Positions 8,743-18,525 of a stretch of 64,000 nucleotides of DNA are shown piece by piece. The first letter of the stretch is position 1; each line of letters starts with the position of its first letter. The stretch is taken from NCBI GenBank assembly GCA_016715885.1, contig JADJXL010000024.1:1-64000 (forward strand). The letters are read 5' to 3'. Source of the DNA: Polyangiaceae bacterium. GTDB taxonomy: Bacteria; Myxococcota_A; Polyangia; Polyangiales; Polyangiaceae. The notes below the pieces were generated by a model. That model searched no databases. It saw nothing but the letters and a program-made list of their open reading frames with translations, and was not told the DNA's origin. A program made the translations under genes and the position numbers.

Positions 8743-10753
8743 ATGCATTACTTCAACGTCCGATGCCTGAAGAAAACAGGCTCGGTGGTTCTCCTGCAAG
8801 CAACGCTCGTCCACCCCGACATCGACACCTTCGGCACCGAACGCCTCTTCGCCTGGAAACTACTTTCGGACTTCGTGTCGCCAGACGATGACGGCGATGA
8901 CGTGACGCTCGCGCGCAAGTACATCAAGCACGTCGAGGTGGGGCCGCTCGCGCACGGCACGGTGAACAAGCGAGGGCGCGGCTGGTTCTCGATAACGCGT
9001 GCGACCGAAGATGTGGACGACGAGGACGCGGAACGTCCAGCCGTGGTGTACACGATCGAGGTGAGCGACCCGTCGCTGCTCTCACAGTTGGAAGAAGGGG
9101 ACAGCGAGGAGAGCTTGGCCTACGTCGAGCACGACAAGGTGATCCTCGTGGAGACGAGCGCGGGGCCCGCGAATGCTCCGGGCAAAGCCAAGGCGAACAA
9201 GGCCAAGGCGAGCAAGGCCAAGGAGACGACGACCAGGGCGAGGAGCAAGGCCACCAAGGACGCCTCGGATCGGGCCGCGTCGCCGCGTGAGGTCAAGTCC
9301 TACGACGACCTGCGCAAGGTGTGCTTCGAGCTAATCCGTGACGGGCGCCACTGGCCGGATGCGATCATCGCCTTCCTGGTCCGGTGGGCCGAGGATGCCA
9401 GCGACGAGCAGGTCATGGCCTGGCTCGAGGAGCTCTCGGTGCCGGCACGGGCCGGCTCGGTCAGGTCGCCGGTCGGGTGGCGGTGCAGCGCGTGCTGGCC
9501 GGCAAGCTCGATTCGGCGCGGCGTTTCGTGGAGGCGGGCGAAGCCGCGCTGCCCGCGGAAGACAAGGCCGAACGCGCTCGCGCCATACAGGGCTCGTGGC
9601 CGCCTGGTGGCGTCTGGGCGACGGGGCCCGGGCCGAGCGGGCGTGGAAGGAGCTGTTGGCCGATCGCGAAAGCTACGTATCCGCGCAGGACCTCGGCTGG
9701 GTCGCCGCCTTGGGCGGCCAGGTCGATCGCTTCGTGGAGGTCGGCGAGATCGGTAGCATGTTCGACTACGCGACGACCGAAGGCCTCATGGCGCTCTACG
9801 CGGATGGCGCCGACGTGTTTTGTGACGCGATCGATCGGTGTACGAACAAGGACACCAGCGAAGAGCTCACCATGGCGCTGCTCCGTCGTGCGCTGAAGGA
9901 TGGCACCCAGGGAGCGTTCATCGAGCTGGCGCTCCGATACCCCGACATCCTTCTGGGCCGCGGCGAAGGCGAAAGCTGCGTCACCGTTGCGCTGCAGTCG
10001 CTCGCGCAGGTGCGGCCTTCCGAGGCGGTGAAGCTGGCCCAGCGCGTGCTCGACGAAGAGCCCTTTTCCTTCGGCTATGGCGCGCACCCGCACGCATTCG
10101 CGCTCGTCGCGGCCCACGCACCGAAGGTGGCCGCGCGCTGGGCCGAGGGGCGCGAGGAATTGGCCGACGAGGACACCGAAGAGCGCTGGGCCTACTTCGC
10201 GGCGCTCGGTCGAACCGCCGAGGTTCGCGCGGCCCTGCCCAAGGTCAGCGACGGCGCGGTGCTGGTGAAGATCGCCTGCTCGACCCCCGATCGGCCGCTG
10301 GCCCTCGATGCACTGCGCGCCCACGTCGCCCATCGCCGAGTCAAGCTGGGCAACCTTGACCAGCCGGCGCTGCTCCGCCTCTGCGAGCTCGGCGAGCGAG
10401 CGCTGGTCGACGAGCTGCTCGAGCGGGAGCTGGCGCGGCTCGAACAGCTCAAGCCCAAGGACCGCGACTTGGACTGCCGCGTGTTCTGCCGGTATGCGGC
10501 GACGGTCGGCCGCGTCGACTTGGCCCTCCAGGCCTGCAAGCTCCCGACAAAGAGCGTCCGTTATTGCAGCGTCCAAGAGGCGGTGCACGGCTGTGCGACT
10601 GTCGGCGACTTCGCCGGTGCGCTCGCCGCGCTCGAGCTCTTCGACGACGACGACCACAAGCGCTCCGCCGTCACCATGAGCCTGCGCGTCACCGAGGCCG
10701 CATTCGCGAACGGGCCACGGGGCACGCCGTTCCGCGCTCTGTCCACGGACTGA
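8743..10753 (+). pseudogene. High-GC helical-repeat protein of unknown function, two frameshifts
   Basis: The protein starts MHYFNVRCLKKTGSV. A ~145-residue N-terminal domain is followed by a Lys/Ala linker built from repeats of the type KAKANKAKASKAKE. A long helical-repeat C-terminus follows, rich in Ala/Leu/Glu, with recurring 'ALDALRAHV..' and 'LCELGERALVDELLE' helices. The frame must change near 9440 and again near 9585 to keep the solenoid continuous. G+C is visibly higher than in the neighbours, with mostly G/C third positions, which hints at separate ancestry. A similar architecture occurs in myxobacterial hypothetical proteins that score by HEAT/TPR-like repeats, but no function can be named. 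Confidence 0.55.
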
Positions 10754-10906
10754 AAGGGCGTTGAACAGAATCGACCGCCATTCGGGCAGTCAATTCGTAC
10801 GGATTCAGCGTTACGAATCGCGTTATCCATTCTGCTGAATGACGGCAACGGCTTCTTCGCTCCGCCCGTATGTTATTGGGCGGGAAATGCCATCACGCGC
10901 CCATCC

Positions 10907-11920
10907 TCATTTGGCGGTCTCCATCGCACCCGCGCGTAATCGCTTGTTGTCACACTCGGACGGCCAGGGAAACAGATACGAAAGCGCCACACTGATCAGG
11001 ATGCCATCCCGAAAACCCGGTTTTGATTCGAGGCTGCGCCCGAGCCACGCCCGGGGTTCATAAGGCGGTTCTTTTCCCTGTGGCAAGTTCGCTGGTCGCG
11101 GCCCCGGTCGCTGCCAGAAGCTCAGAGCCGCCACCCCACCATCCCCGGCTTTCCAATCGAATCCCCGAACTCCTCCCATACCCAGCACCGTCACATTTTG
11201 AGACCCGAAACGAGCCACATCCCCTGCCTCGCTTTTCAGTTCCCCCGCAAAAGCGTAATTGCTCCAAGAACCAATGGCGTCCACGTTCCATTCGCCTTTG
11301 GCATTCATTGCAGGCGACGCCCATTTGCAGCGCAACGCGAACCGCGGACCGTCGAATGCCGAAAACACCCGCGCGGTCTGGGTGGTGCGACATGCAGCCA
11401 TCACCGTCCGACCTTCGATCTGGCCCCCAAACCCGAATCCGGTGCTCTCCGTGGCGCTCTCGGGCAACGCCAGCACGAACTTGATGCCATTCAACATCGT
11501 GTCCACTGTAACATCCCCCGTCACCACGCCCTCAGGAGCGTTTCCCACGCTCGACGACGCCTCTGTCCCGAGCACGCCTTCCGTGGCCGCACGCAGCTCG
11601 GCCAGTTGGGACAAGAATGCGCGGTAGTCTCGAATCAGCGCGTCGCCAAAAATCTTCTGCGTGGCCAATTCCCGTCGCAGCGGAGTTGCCGTGCCCGAAA
11701 GCCCGGCGACCTGGATGGAAGCCGAACGATCTTCCCCCAAGCCTTTCGGCTTCGGGGATTGCTCGGGATCACACTCGTAGGCATTAAAGCCCAAGGGGCC
11801 CTCGACGGTCAGCTCGGGCCCCTGGGACAGCCCCGGATCGAGCACGAACTGGCCGCCAGCGCAGCTCGAAATGCAAACGACTGCGCCTACGAGCCATCCC
11901 CACTGCAAGAAGTCTTTCAC
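10907..11920 (-). CDS. Lipoprotein of unknown function
   Basis: This is a 337-residue protein with the signal sequence WLVGAVVCISSC, a lipobox ending ISSC. The mature part begins AGGQFVLDPG and has no recognised domain. It contains GFGFGGQIEGR and a C-terminal RDGILISVALSYLFPWP stretch with Cys near the end. Together with its charged/aromatic composition this suggests a periplasmic or outer-membrane-anchored beta protein. It lies head-to-head neither with the kinase nor the upstream solenoid gene: it is on the minus strand, downstream of the kinase 12018-13616, with about 100 bases between them, so they could share a transcript. The 153 bases between its stop and 10753 contain only a short CCGCCC/GGGCGG inverted repeat near 10863. 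Confidence 0.65.
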   Translation of the reverse strand: MKDFLQWGWLVGAVVCISSCAGGQFVLDPGLSQGPELTVEGPLGFNAYECDPEQSPKPKGLGEDRSASIQVAGLSGTATPLRRELATQKIFGDALIRDYRAFLSQLAELRAATEGVLGTEASSSVGNAPEGVVTGDVTVDTMLNGIKFVLALPESATESTGFGFGGQIEGRTVMAACRTTQTARVFSAFDGPRFALRCKWASPAMNAKGEWNVDAIGSWSNYAFAGELKSEAGDVARFGSQNVTVLGMGGVRGFDWKAGDGGVAALSFWQRPGPRPANLPQGKEPPYEPRAWLGRSLESKPGFRDGILISVALSYLFPWPSECDNKRLRAGAMETAK

Positions 11921-12017
11921 GCGACCACTCTCGCACGAGGCGAGGCGGGCGTACAGCCGGAACGTGGCGCCGCGAGAAAGATCTCCTACGTCGGGCTCCC
12001 GATCGTCATACGCGAAC

Positions 12018-13616
12018 CTATCCGCCTGTCGCCGGCATAGCCGACTTCGCGGGCGGCGTGGGAGCGGAAACCGATGGAGGTGGCGAAGCTGCCGATGGCG
12101 CTGGGGTGGCGCCGGATGCTGGTGGCGAAGCTGAAGGTGGTGACGCGATGGCGGCCGATGCGGATACCGACGCTGCGGATGCCGATGCGCCAGCGCTCGT
12201 CGCCGTCGAAGGCGATCCTACGGAAGCCGGCGTATGCTTGGTCCGAGACCGAGGAGTGGCCATCGTCGACGCAGACGTCGACGCACTGGGGGCGGACGGC
12301 GCATGAGATGCTCGGTGATTCGACGGTGTCGTCGCCGATCCGGAAGACGGAGCCAATTCGACCGATTCCCCGTTTACGAGTCGCGTCCATATTCTTGTCC
12401 AGATCCATGGATCCATGACGAAGAACCCGCCGCCGATCAATGCAATGGTCATCGCAACCATGGCCGCCACGATGAGCCACCGCGACCGTTTCCGCGTGGA
12501 TTTTGCACGGTAATTGGCCCACGGGCTACTCCTTGGGCGACCATCGCTGGGCATGATGATACGCTTTGGAGCTTCGTTTGCGCCGTCTCCCAGAACCTGC
12601 TCCCCTGTTTTGGAATCGAGCACGACCGGCGCGGCGGGGGCGGCCGCTTCCAATGCTTCATTGCGACTGGATGCATTGACGGTAATCGTGTCGTCGACCG
12701 CTTCCGACGACTGTCGAATGCTCGAATCCTCGACACGCGACACCACGGGCACGACCGATGCCGTTGCCAACGGCTGCAAAGCCGTCATCAATTCACGAAC
12801 CGACTGGTACCGGTGTTCGGGTTGTTTTTCCAAGCAACGCAATACGATCTCCTCGAATTCAGGAGGAATGCCTTCGCGTAAGTGGCTTGGTGGAACGGGA
12901 TGAGCGTTGAGCACTTTTTTCAGGATTTCCACCACGGTCTCGCCGGGAAATGGCATGTGTCCGGTGGCGAATTCATACAGAATGACCCCGAGTGCCCAGA
13001 TGTCGCTGCGCGGATCCGTCGCGTTGTCCAGTCGTTCGGGCGACATATAGAGCGGGGAACCGACGAAATTGCCCGTTGCCGTCACGCTTGGCGTCTTGCT
13101 GGAGCTGTGATCGAGCTGCTTCGAGATACCGAAGTCGAGCACCTTGACGCACGGCGTTCCATTGGGCCGCCGGGTCAGAAACAGGTTCGACGGCTTGAGA
13201 TCTCGATGCACGATACCCGCCGCGTGTGCTTCCGCGACGGCCTCGCATGCCTGAAGCACATAGAGAGCGGCCTCGTTGTAAGGGAAAAATTGACGTGCGC
13301 GCAAAACACCATCCAGGTCGTCCCCATCGAGGTACTCGATGACCATGTACGGCGCGCCGTTCTCGAGACGCCCGACATCGTGGACGCGCGCCACGTGTTC
13401 GCCCTTGAGCTTCGCACATGCGCGCGCTTCGTTCAGGAACCGTGTCACGGCATCACGATGCTCGAGCACCTCGGGCAGCATCAACTTGATGGCAAAAAGC
13501 TCGCCCAGCTCCTCGTGCCGCGCGGCGACGACGTACCCCATCCCTCCCTCACCAAGCACCTGCTCGACGCGGTATTTCCCCAGCAAAATCGTACCTGGCT
13601 GCACAGGTTCCATCAT
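12018..13616 (-). CDS. Transmembrane Ser/Thr protein kinase
   Basis: This is a Hanks-type kinase of about 532 residues; the start is placed at the MMEPVQPGT doublet (13616 or 13613). The catalytic domain spans about residues 15-275. It has the glycine loop GEGGMGYVV, the Lys in FAIKLML, the catalytic HRDLKPSN, DFGIS, and SPLYMSPE in the activation segment. All are intact, so the kinase is probably active. A cytoplasmic linker follows, then one transmembrane helix (RWLIVAAMVAMTIALIGGGFF). The extracytoplasmic tail of about 120 residues is made almost entirely of Ser/Ala/Pro/Thr, with no sensor domain visible. Such kinases are typical of myxobacterial signalling; its substrate is unknown. Confidence 0.9.
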   Translation of the reverse strand: MMEPVQPGTILLGKYRVEQVLGEGGMGYVVAARHEELGELFAIKLMLPEVLEHRDAVTRFLNEARACAKLKGEHVARVHDVGRLENGAPYMVIEYLDGDDLDGVLRARQFFPYNEAALYVLQACEAVAEAHAAGIVHRDLKPSNLFLTRRPNGTPCVKVLDFGISKQLDHSSSKTPSVTATGNFVGSPLYMSPERLDNATDPRSDIWALGVILYEFATGHMPFPGETVVEILKKVLNAHPVPPSHLREGIPPEFEEIVLRCLEKQPEHRYQSVRELMTALQPLATASVVPVVSRVEDSSIRQSSEAVDDTITVNASSRNEALEAAAPAAPVVLDSKTGEQVLGDGANEAPKRIIMPSDGRPRSSPWANYRAKSTRKRSRWLIVAAMVAMTIALIGGGFFVMDPWIWTRIWTRLVNGESVELAPSSGSATTPSNHRASHAPSAPSASTSASTMATPRSRTKHTPASVGSPSTATSAGASASAASVSASAAIASPPSASPPASGATPAPSAASPPPSVSAPTPPAKSAMPATGG

Positions 13617-13786
13617 CGTCGTGCGCTTCGAAGTAACGAGTTGTCGCGACCGGGGCCATCGTACCAACACATGCGGCATCGCTGCAAGGAAAGGGATGAA
13701 CGAGCGAGCCGAAAGAGTCGAGTGTACGGCCCCAGCCGGATGAGCCACGTTCGACAAGCTCGAAATGTGGCCCGCTCACTTCCGCG

Positions 13787-13868
13787 GGATCGGCATTCGG
13801 ATTGACGATCCCCCCTGACCGAGAGCGATTGGCCCGAGGTCGATCGCGCAGCGCACTTTGCACGATAA
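13787..13868 (+). pseudogene. Remnant of an antitoxin C-terminus
   Basis: The codons before TAA at 13866 read TESDWPEVDRAAHFAR. This closely matches the end of the antitoxin at 30021-30311 (DESDWPEVDRP), with 27 identical bases at 13820-13846 and 30278-30304. Upstream, RGIGIRIDDP resembles the antitoxin's ALGRIVFYDDP but is one base out of frame. No PIN toxin follows. It is the tail of a lost toxin-antitoxin locus in the 354-base gene-free stretch 13617-13970. Nothing else is recognisable there. Confidence 0.6.
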
Positions 13869-13970
13869 CGCAGATTCTGCAGGCGTCATGTTCGGCGATT
13901 GTTCGGTTTTCGAGCGTTTCCAGCCTGGCATGGCGATTGAAAACGGGTCGATCCGCAGGAGCGTCGAATC

Positions 13971-14807
13971 ATGAACCGATCGTTTTTGCCGGCAGCCATC
14001 GTGAGCGCACTCCTGGTGAGCGCGTGCAGCGGACGTTGCGAGTACGATGCACGTATCATTACCGCGCGCGTCACCCTTTCCCCGCCTTCATCCGACGAAC
14101 TTTATAATTGTATCAATGACCCCGTAGCGGTCGAGCTCACGTGGGACGGCGGGAGCGATTCATTCAGGACCACCAATTGGGAGAACCCACCACGCGCATG
14201 CATCGAATCACTTGGACTCGTCGACGGCGCGGAGGTGAGAATTCTACTTACGGAGAACACCGGTGGAGGAGGCGCGACATGGAATGGCCTCGTGATGTGC
14301 GAACCCTACACAGTGACCTTGATGGATATCGATCCCGCAGCTTGCGATGAGGCTTGTAATGCAGCGCCGGTATGCCCTGCGTCCCCACCCAAGGCCGGCG
14401 ACCGTTGTTTTGCGGATGTGTTGTGTCATTACGGTTATCCCGTCGCCTGCGAGCCGGGACCAGGCACGAGCACGTATCACGAGTGCAGCAATGGCATCTG
14501 GACGGTCTCGGAGAAAGAGAATTGTGTCGTGTGTGGCGTATCCTGCGACCCACCGTGCCTCTATTGCGCAGACAAAGCCTTTTTCACTCCTGCCGAACCG
14601 GGTCCATTCTGCACGGACACATCGGAAACGCTCTATGCTGCATTGATGACCTGCACGTGTACGCCCGGCAATCCATGCGAACCGGTATGCAACACAGGGT
14701 ATTGCGTCGGCGCCCCAATGACGGCGGAATGCGAAAACTGCCTCACGACGGTGCCGCAACCCGACGGCTGCCAGACGGAGTTCGAGGCGTGCATGAACGA
14801 CCTCTGA
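13971..14807 (+). CDS. Cys-rich lipoprotein
   Basis: The 278-residue product opens MNRSFLPAAIVSALLVSAC, a lipobox ending VSAC. The mature protein has many cysteines, often paired (CVVCGVSCDPPC, CTCTPGNPCEPVC). This is the pattern of the Cys-rich 'tenebrin/EGF-like' secreted proteins common in Myxococcota, where the cysteines are expected to be disulfide-bonded outside the cytoplasm. The two halves differ: an N-terminal ~115 residues with few Cys, and a C-terminal Cys-rich half. No enzymatic motif is visible. It is converged upon by the Uma2 gene downstream, 45 bases away. The function is unknown. Confidence 0.7.
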   Translation: MNRSFLPAAIVSALLVSACSGRCEYDARIITARVTLSPPSSDELYNCINDPVAVELTWDGGSDSFRTTNWENPPRACIESLGLVDGAEVRILLTENTGGGGATWNGLVMCEPYTVTLMDIDPAACDEACNAAPVCPASPPKAGDRCFADVLCHYGYPVACEPGPGTSTYHECSNGIWTVSEKENCVVCGVSCDPPCLYCADKAFFTPAEPGPFCTDTSETLYAALMTCTCTPGNPCEPVCNTGYCVGAPMTAECENCLTTVPQPDGCQTEFEACMNDL

Positions 14808-14852
14808 CTCGTGCAACTCGTGTCAACCACATAGAGAGAAAAAGCTCGCTGT

Positions 14853-15773
14853 TTACGTGGTGAACACGTCCGCCGCGGACGTGGCTGTCTTTGCGCGGAG
14901 CAGCCATCGCTGCAGGACGGCGGGATCATCGCAAGACATGAGGACTGCGCGAGCATTGTCGGGGCAATCGATCCCGCGCACGTCGAGCAGCGTGGAGATG
15001 GCGTCGCGTAATGCAGTAACGGCCTGGTTGGCCTTTGCCTCGGCCTCGTTGGCCTTTGCCTCCGCCTCGTCGGCCTTCGCCTCCAGATCCTCCACCATGC
15101 CCGTCAAACGGCCGATCAAATCATCCGACCCGAAGAGCTCGGCCATCCCCTGGAAAAACCGCAGCGTGCCGCCCTGAATTGCAAGGTCGAGCCCGAGCAC
15201 CTGCGAGCTGTACCGGCCCCCTTGCGGAACGATGCGTGTATAACGCGCCGCTTTCGGTTCCTCGAGCCGGTATCCGTGGATCCTCTGCTGCGCGCGATCA
15301 TAAATGAAATACTCGGGGATCCCGAGGCGCGCGTAACGCTCGACGTTGTCGACGAGATCCTTCCGTCGGTCACCCCTGTGCAACACCTCGAGCACGAAAT
15401 CGAGCCCCCTGCCCTCGTCGACCACCACCCACGCCATCCGCTCGTCATCCTCGATTTGGGGCACATCGAGCACGGCAAGGACATCCGGGGAAAACGATTC
15501 CTCGCCGGGATAGAGGACCGCCATCTCCTCGGCCAAGTAGATGACGCGCCCCATCGTCTTGAAGTGCAACCCGAGCATGTCGATGGCCCGGACCTTGGCC
15601 TTCTTGTGAGGCCGCCCTTCGCTCATCATGCGGACGGGATCCGACAGGGCGTCGTTGACGTCGACAAGGAACCGCTCGCGCTCGTCCGGCGTCATCGAGC
15701 GCCAGGTTTCCTTGGTGGGGGCGATCGGAATCGGACGCGGCTGACCCGCTTGTGCGCGAACGTTGGTGGCCAT
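14853..15773 (-). CDS. Uma2 family endonuclease-like protein
   Basis: The start at 15773 (MATNVRAQAGQ) gives 306 residues. The Uma2 (DUF820) restriction-endonuclease-like fold occupies about residues 25-210, with EGRPHKKAKVRAIDML, FSPDVLAVLD, WVVVDEGRGLDFVLEVL, RYARLGIPEYFIYD and GYRL. In this family the Asp-x-n-Glu-x-Val core of the PD-(D/E)XK fold is expected around these positions. A coiled coil follows, with Ala/Glu repeats of the type EAEAKANEAEAKAN. The nuclease activity of Uma2 proteins is predicted rather than broadly shown. Many myxobacterial genomes carry large numbers of them. The gene stands alone, between convergent and divergent neighbours. Confidence 0.82.
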   Translation of the reverse strand: MATNVRAQAGQPRPIPIAPTKETWRSMTPDERERFLVDVNDALSDPVRMMSEGRPHKKAKVRAIDMLGLHFKTMGRVIYLAEEMAVLYPGEESFSPDVLAVLDVPQIEDDERMAWVVVDEGRGLDFVLEVLHRGDRRKDLVDNVERYARLGIPEYFIYDRAQQRIHGYRLEEPKAARYTRIVPQGGRYSSQVLGLDLAIQGGTLRFFQGMAELFGSDDLIGRLTGMVEDLEAKADEAEAKANEAEAKANQAVTALRDAISTLLDVRGIDCPDNARAVLMSCDDPAVLQRWLLRAKTATSAADVFTT

Positions 15774-15870
15774 CGGCCGCGAGCTTAGCAGACGGCTCGC
15801 GCGGCCGACACGTTTTTTCGATGACATCGCAGCTCGCGAACCGTGGCGTGCCCAGAAAAGCAACTCGAAG

Positions 15871-15915
15871 GTCTAGTTCGTTTTGTGCGTACTTGCCAAC
15901 GAACACAGTGTTGAC
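15871..15915. repeat. Dispersed ~45-bp element, copy A
   Basis: The stretch ending TTGCCAACGAACACAG...TTGAC is about 80 percent identical by eye to 23877-23919. Both copies lie just upstream of a plus-strand start codon (34 and 51 bases away). It may be a promoter element or a remnant of a shared short sequence. Confidence 0.5.
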
Positions 15916-15948
15916 TCATGTCCGCTTGGAATGCGACACGGTCCAGCC

Positions 15949-17202
15949 ATGCGCTTCGTCGCCCCAGGTCGTCACCTCGTCACCTCGCTGCTCCTCCTTC
16001 CGATTGCCTTCTTCCTCTCCGGGTGTACCGAGCGAGCCATGCCCACCGACGACCATGGGTTGTCGTGCATATTCGATTTTCGCGTGAACGAGACGGTTTG
16101 CCGTGGTGTGCCCGCGCGGAGCCGCGTGCAAGATCCTCCGCTCACTCGCACCAAAGAGCTCGTCCTGCGTGCCGTCTCTGCAAGCCGAGTCGACGCCACG
16201 CTGCTGCTCGACATCGAGCTCGAGGGGCGCTTTCGGAATGCCGCCGACCAGAACATCTACGTATTCATCGGTGCAAGCGGTCATGGTTCCACGCGTTATG
16301 CGCTCACCGCGGATCCCAAGTATTTCGACGATTTGTCCTACCCGGTGCGTGGTGCAGTCGAATTTCCCCATGGTAATGACGTACGTGTCGGCATCATGGC
16401 CCCCGAGCCGAGCAACTACACGCCACAGGTGTACGCGACGGATTTGGTCAAGGCTGATTTCGTCGGAATCGATGCGGGGATCGTGCAGACGACACGCGAC
16501 GACGGGACGCTTCATTTCGAGATTCCGCTCGATCGATATTATGCGCTGAAGAATCAATCGATTCCCGAACGCATCGCAGCCACCGTGGCGACAGCGCGCG
16601 ATTATGTGGGATTCGTCGATCAAATCACGACACGCGAGATCGGCTCCGGAGAAGCTTGCCGCGTGACCGAGCGGCCAGCACCGCCCATGGCATACCCAGA
16701 CCTCGATCTGGGATCACACCATTTCGATGCGATCAAGCTCGTGAAGCGCGACGGCTTGTTTCGGGTGGAAATCGATACGGCGGCGCCCATTCGGGATTGG
16801 GGACAAACGAATGCGCATGTATTCTTCTTTCCCGCGCCTCCCTTTCGCTCGGCCTCGCCCCTCGCGGATCCGTCCGGCCAACTGCGATTTCCCTACAAAT
16901 GGTCCTATTATTGCGGCGTGTATTCGCCGACTCGCATTTTTTGCAAAACGTCGCGAGGCCATGATTTCACGTTCGACCGAGCCTACGCCGAGCGCGACGA
17001 GCTCGAGGCTGCGGATGGCGTGCGTTCCCGGCAGGAGGATGGCAGGAAGATCGTCCTCGAGCTTCCTGCGGACCTCGAGCGCACGTGGCGGGCAAAGCAG
17101 GCGACGTTCGCGGTTGGCGTGCTTTTTGGGCAGAGACGGCAGCGGGCCGACGTCGTGGTATGGAATGGCCGACGACGCCGGCCCCCGTTGAGGAGCCCGT
17201 AG
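15949..17202 (+). CDS. Lipoprotein of unknown function
   Basis: The start is placed at 15949 because it gives a good lipoprotein signal (LVTSLLLLPIAFFLSGC); the frame is open further upstream. The 417-residue protein is mostly beta-rich, with two similar halves. One contains RVDATLLLDIELEGRF and a later RYALTADP; the other contains FRVEIDTAAPIRDWGQ and VFFFPAPPF. This could be a duplicated sandwich domain. It has two or three Cys in the mature part and no catalytic motif. The C-terminus is strongly basic (NGRRRRPPLRSP). It ends one base before the convergent truncated gene at 17203. Confidence 0.65.
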   Translation: MRFVAPGRHLVTSLLLLPIAFFLSGCTERAMPTDDHGLSCIFDFRVNETVCRGVPARSRVQDPPLTRTKELVLRAVSASRVDATLLLDIELEGRFRNAADQNIYVFIGASGHGSTRYALTADPKYFDDLSYPVRGAVEFPHGNDVRVGIMAPEPSNYTPQVYATDLVKADFVGIDAGIVQTTRDDGTLHFEIPLDRYYALKNQSIPERIAATVATARDYVGFVDQITTREIGSGEACRVTERPAPPMAYPDLDLGSHHFDAIKLVKRDGLFRVEIDTAAPIRDWGQTNAHVFFFPAPPFRSASPLADPSGQLRFPYKWSYYCGVYSPTRIFCKTSRGHDFTFDRAYAERDELEAADGVRSRQEDGRKIVLELPADLERTWRAKQATFAVGVLFGQRRQRADVVVWNGRRRRPPLRSP

Positions 17203-17636
17203 CTAAAACAAGTAGGAGACGATCTTGGGTTCGAGCAGGTGCGCGGCGTGCTTCTGATTGATGCGAGCGCCCGATGTCCACCCGGCGGGCAATGTCAGGA
17301 ATACGCCCGCACAAAACTGTCGGGAAGGTTCGTCCAAGTAATTGAACCCGTTGGAGGCCCTGAAGAACTCGCTGGTCGTTACCGTCACGCCGGCAAGCTC
17401 TGGAGCACAGCCGCTCCACGTGCAATCGGTGCCCTTGAACCGCCTGTCGAGGATCACATTGGCTGGCGTGGGTGAACAGTAGCCCACGCCACAAATTGCG
17501 GGGTACTGCTGACCGCCGTAGGCCTTGTTCAGGTGCACGGTGGCAGCCTCAGGTACCCAATCCGGGAGGCGAGTGGCGAACGTGAGGCAATTCGTGCTCA
17601 CATTGGAACTGTCGACGACCTGACAGCTCGACGAAT
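17203..17636 (-). pseudogene. Truncated Cys-containing secreted protein (5' end lost)
   Basis: The convincing part runs from SCQVVDSSNVSTNCLTFATR to KIVSYLF at the stop. It contains about six cysteines and a TLPAGWTSGARI stretch, as in small secreted Cys-rich proteins. It has no signal peptide. The residues before it come from the antisense of the next gene, and the only upstream start is a TTG at 17670. I take the 5' end to be cut at about 17636, where the opposite-strand YfhO-like sequence begins. Confidence 0.5.
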
Positions 17637-18525
17637 GCGTCTCTTCAACGTGCGATATTTCGTCGTGCAAACCGAGGCAACGAAGGCGCGGGTCGCGAGC
17701 CTTCCCGGCGTGCGCCTCGTTTCACCGCCCGGTGAATGGGAGCTTTACGCATTCGACGATCCAGCGCCTGGTCATGCCGTCGTACCGAGCTTCGCGCCCG
17801 TGCTCACCTTCGCAACCTTCAGCGTCAAACCGCGCCCGGACGACAGCCTCGATTTCGTGCGGCTCGGCGAAGAAATGTTCGCCGCGGGTAGGCTCGATGT
17901 GCCTCTCGTGTCGTCCCCGTGCCGCGAAATCGACACGTGCGCCGATTGGAATCGCTTTCGCACGGCGCTCCTCATCGATCTCCGCTATCGCGACCGAACG
18001 CACGCGCTCGCCACCATCGAGCGATTCACGCGCGACCGGCACCTCGTACTCGTCGCGTCGGACGATCCGCTCGTCACCGACCTCGTGGCGCTTGCGCGGG
18101 AGCGCCAAACCATTCACATCGTCGAGCGTTCAGCCGCGCCCGAAAGCTCACGTGCCGCTCGCCTCGTTTGGACCCGAGACATGGTGAAACGCCTTCTCGA
18201 CGTCATCGACGCCATTCGAGAACGCGTTCAAGATGGCCCGATCGTCACGAGTGCCACGATCGAGGGTGATTTCGTACGCGTCGAGCTCGACCGCGACCCG
18301 GATCGCGCGTTCCCATTATGGATTCGTCAAACTTATTTTCCGAATTGGACGACTCCATCGGGTGAACCGGTGTACATGGCTACCCCCACGTTCCAGCTCG
18401 TCTTCGCGACCAGCCGCGACATCGAGCTCCGTTTTTCACGCAGTCGAGCCGAATGGGCTGGTCGGTTGGCGAGCCTCATCGGATTGCTCGTCATCGCCGT
18501 CGTTTTTCGTTCGTCGCACAATTGA
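17635..18525 (+). pseudogene. C-terminal fragment of a YfhO-like membrane protein
   Basis: The recognisable part begins RLFNVRYFVVQTEATK, a 'LLNVRYVVV' motif that in YfhO-type membrane glycosyltransferase-like proteins follows the long transmembrane region. It ends with a single transmembrane helix and basic tail (RLASLIGLLVIAVVFRSSHN). The ~600-residue, multi-span N-terminus expected for the family is missing. Sequence before about 17635 is the antisense of the truncated gene at 17203-17636. The plus frame stays open back to 17533, but that part shows no family features. This may be a rearrangement or an assembly join. Confidence 0.6.

Noticed and set aside
10850..10890. Terminator hairpin CCGCCC/GGGCGG between convergent genes
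   Set aside because: The six-base stem has no T-run and a ten-base loop, so it is too weak to call.
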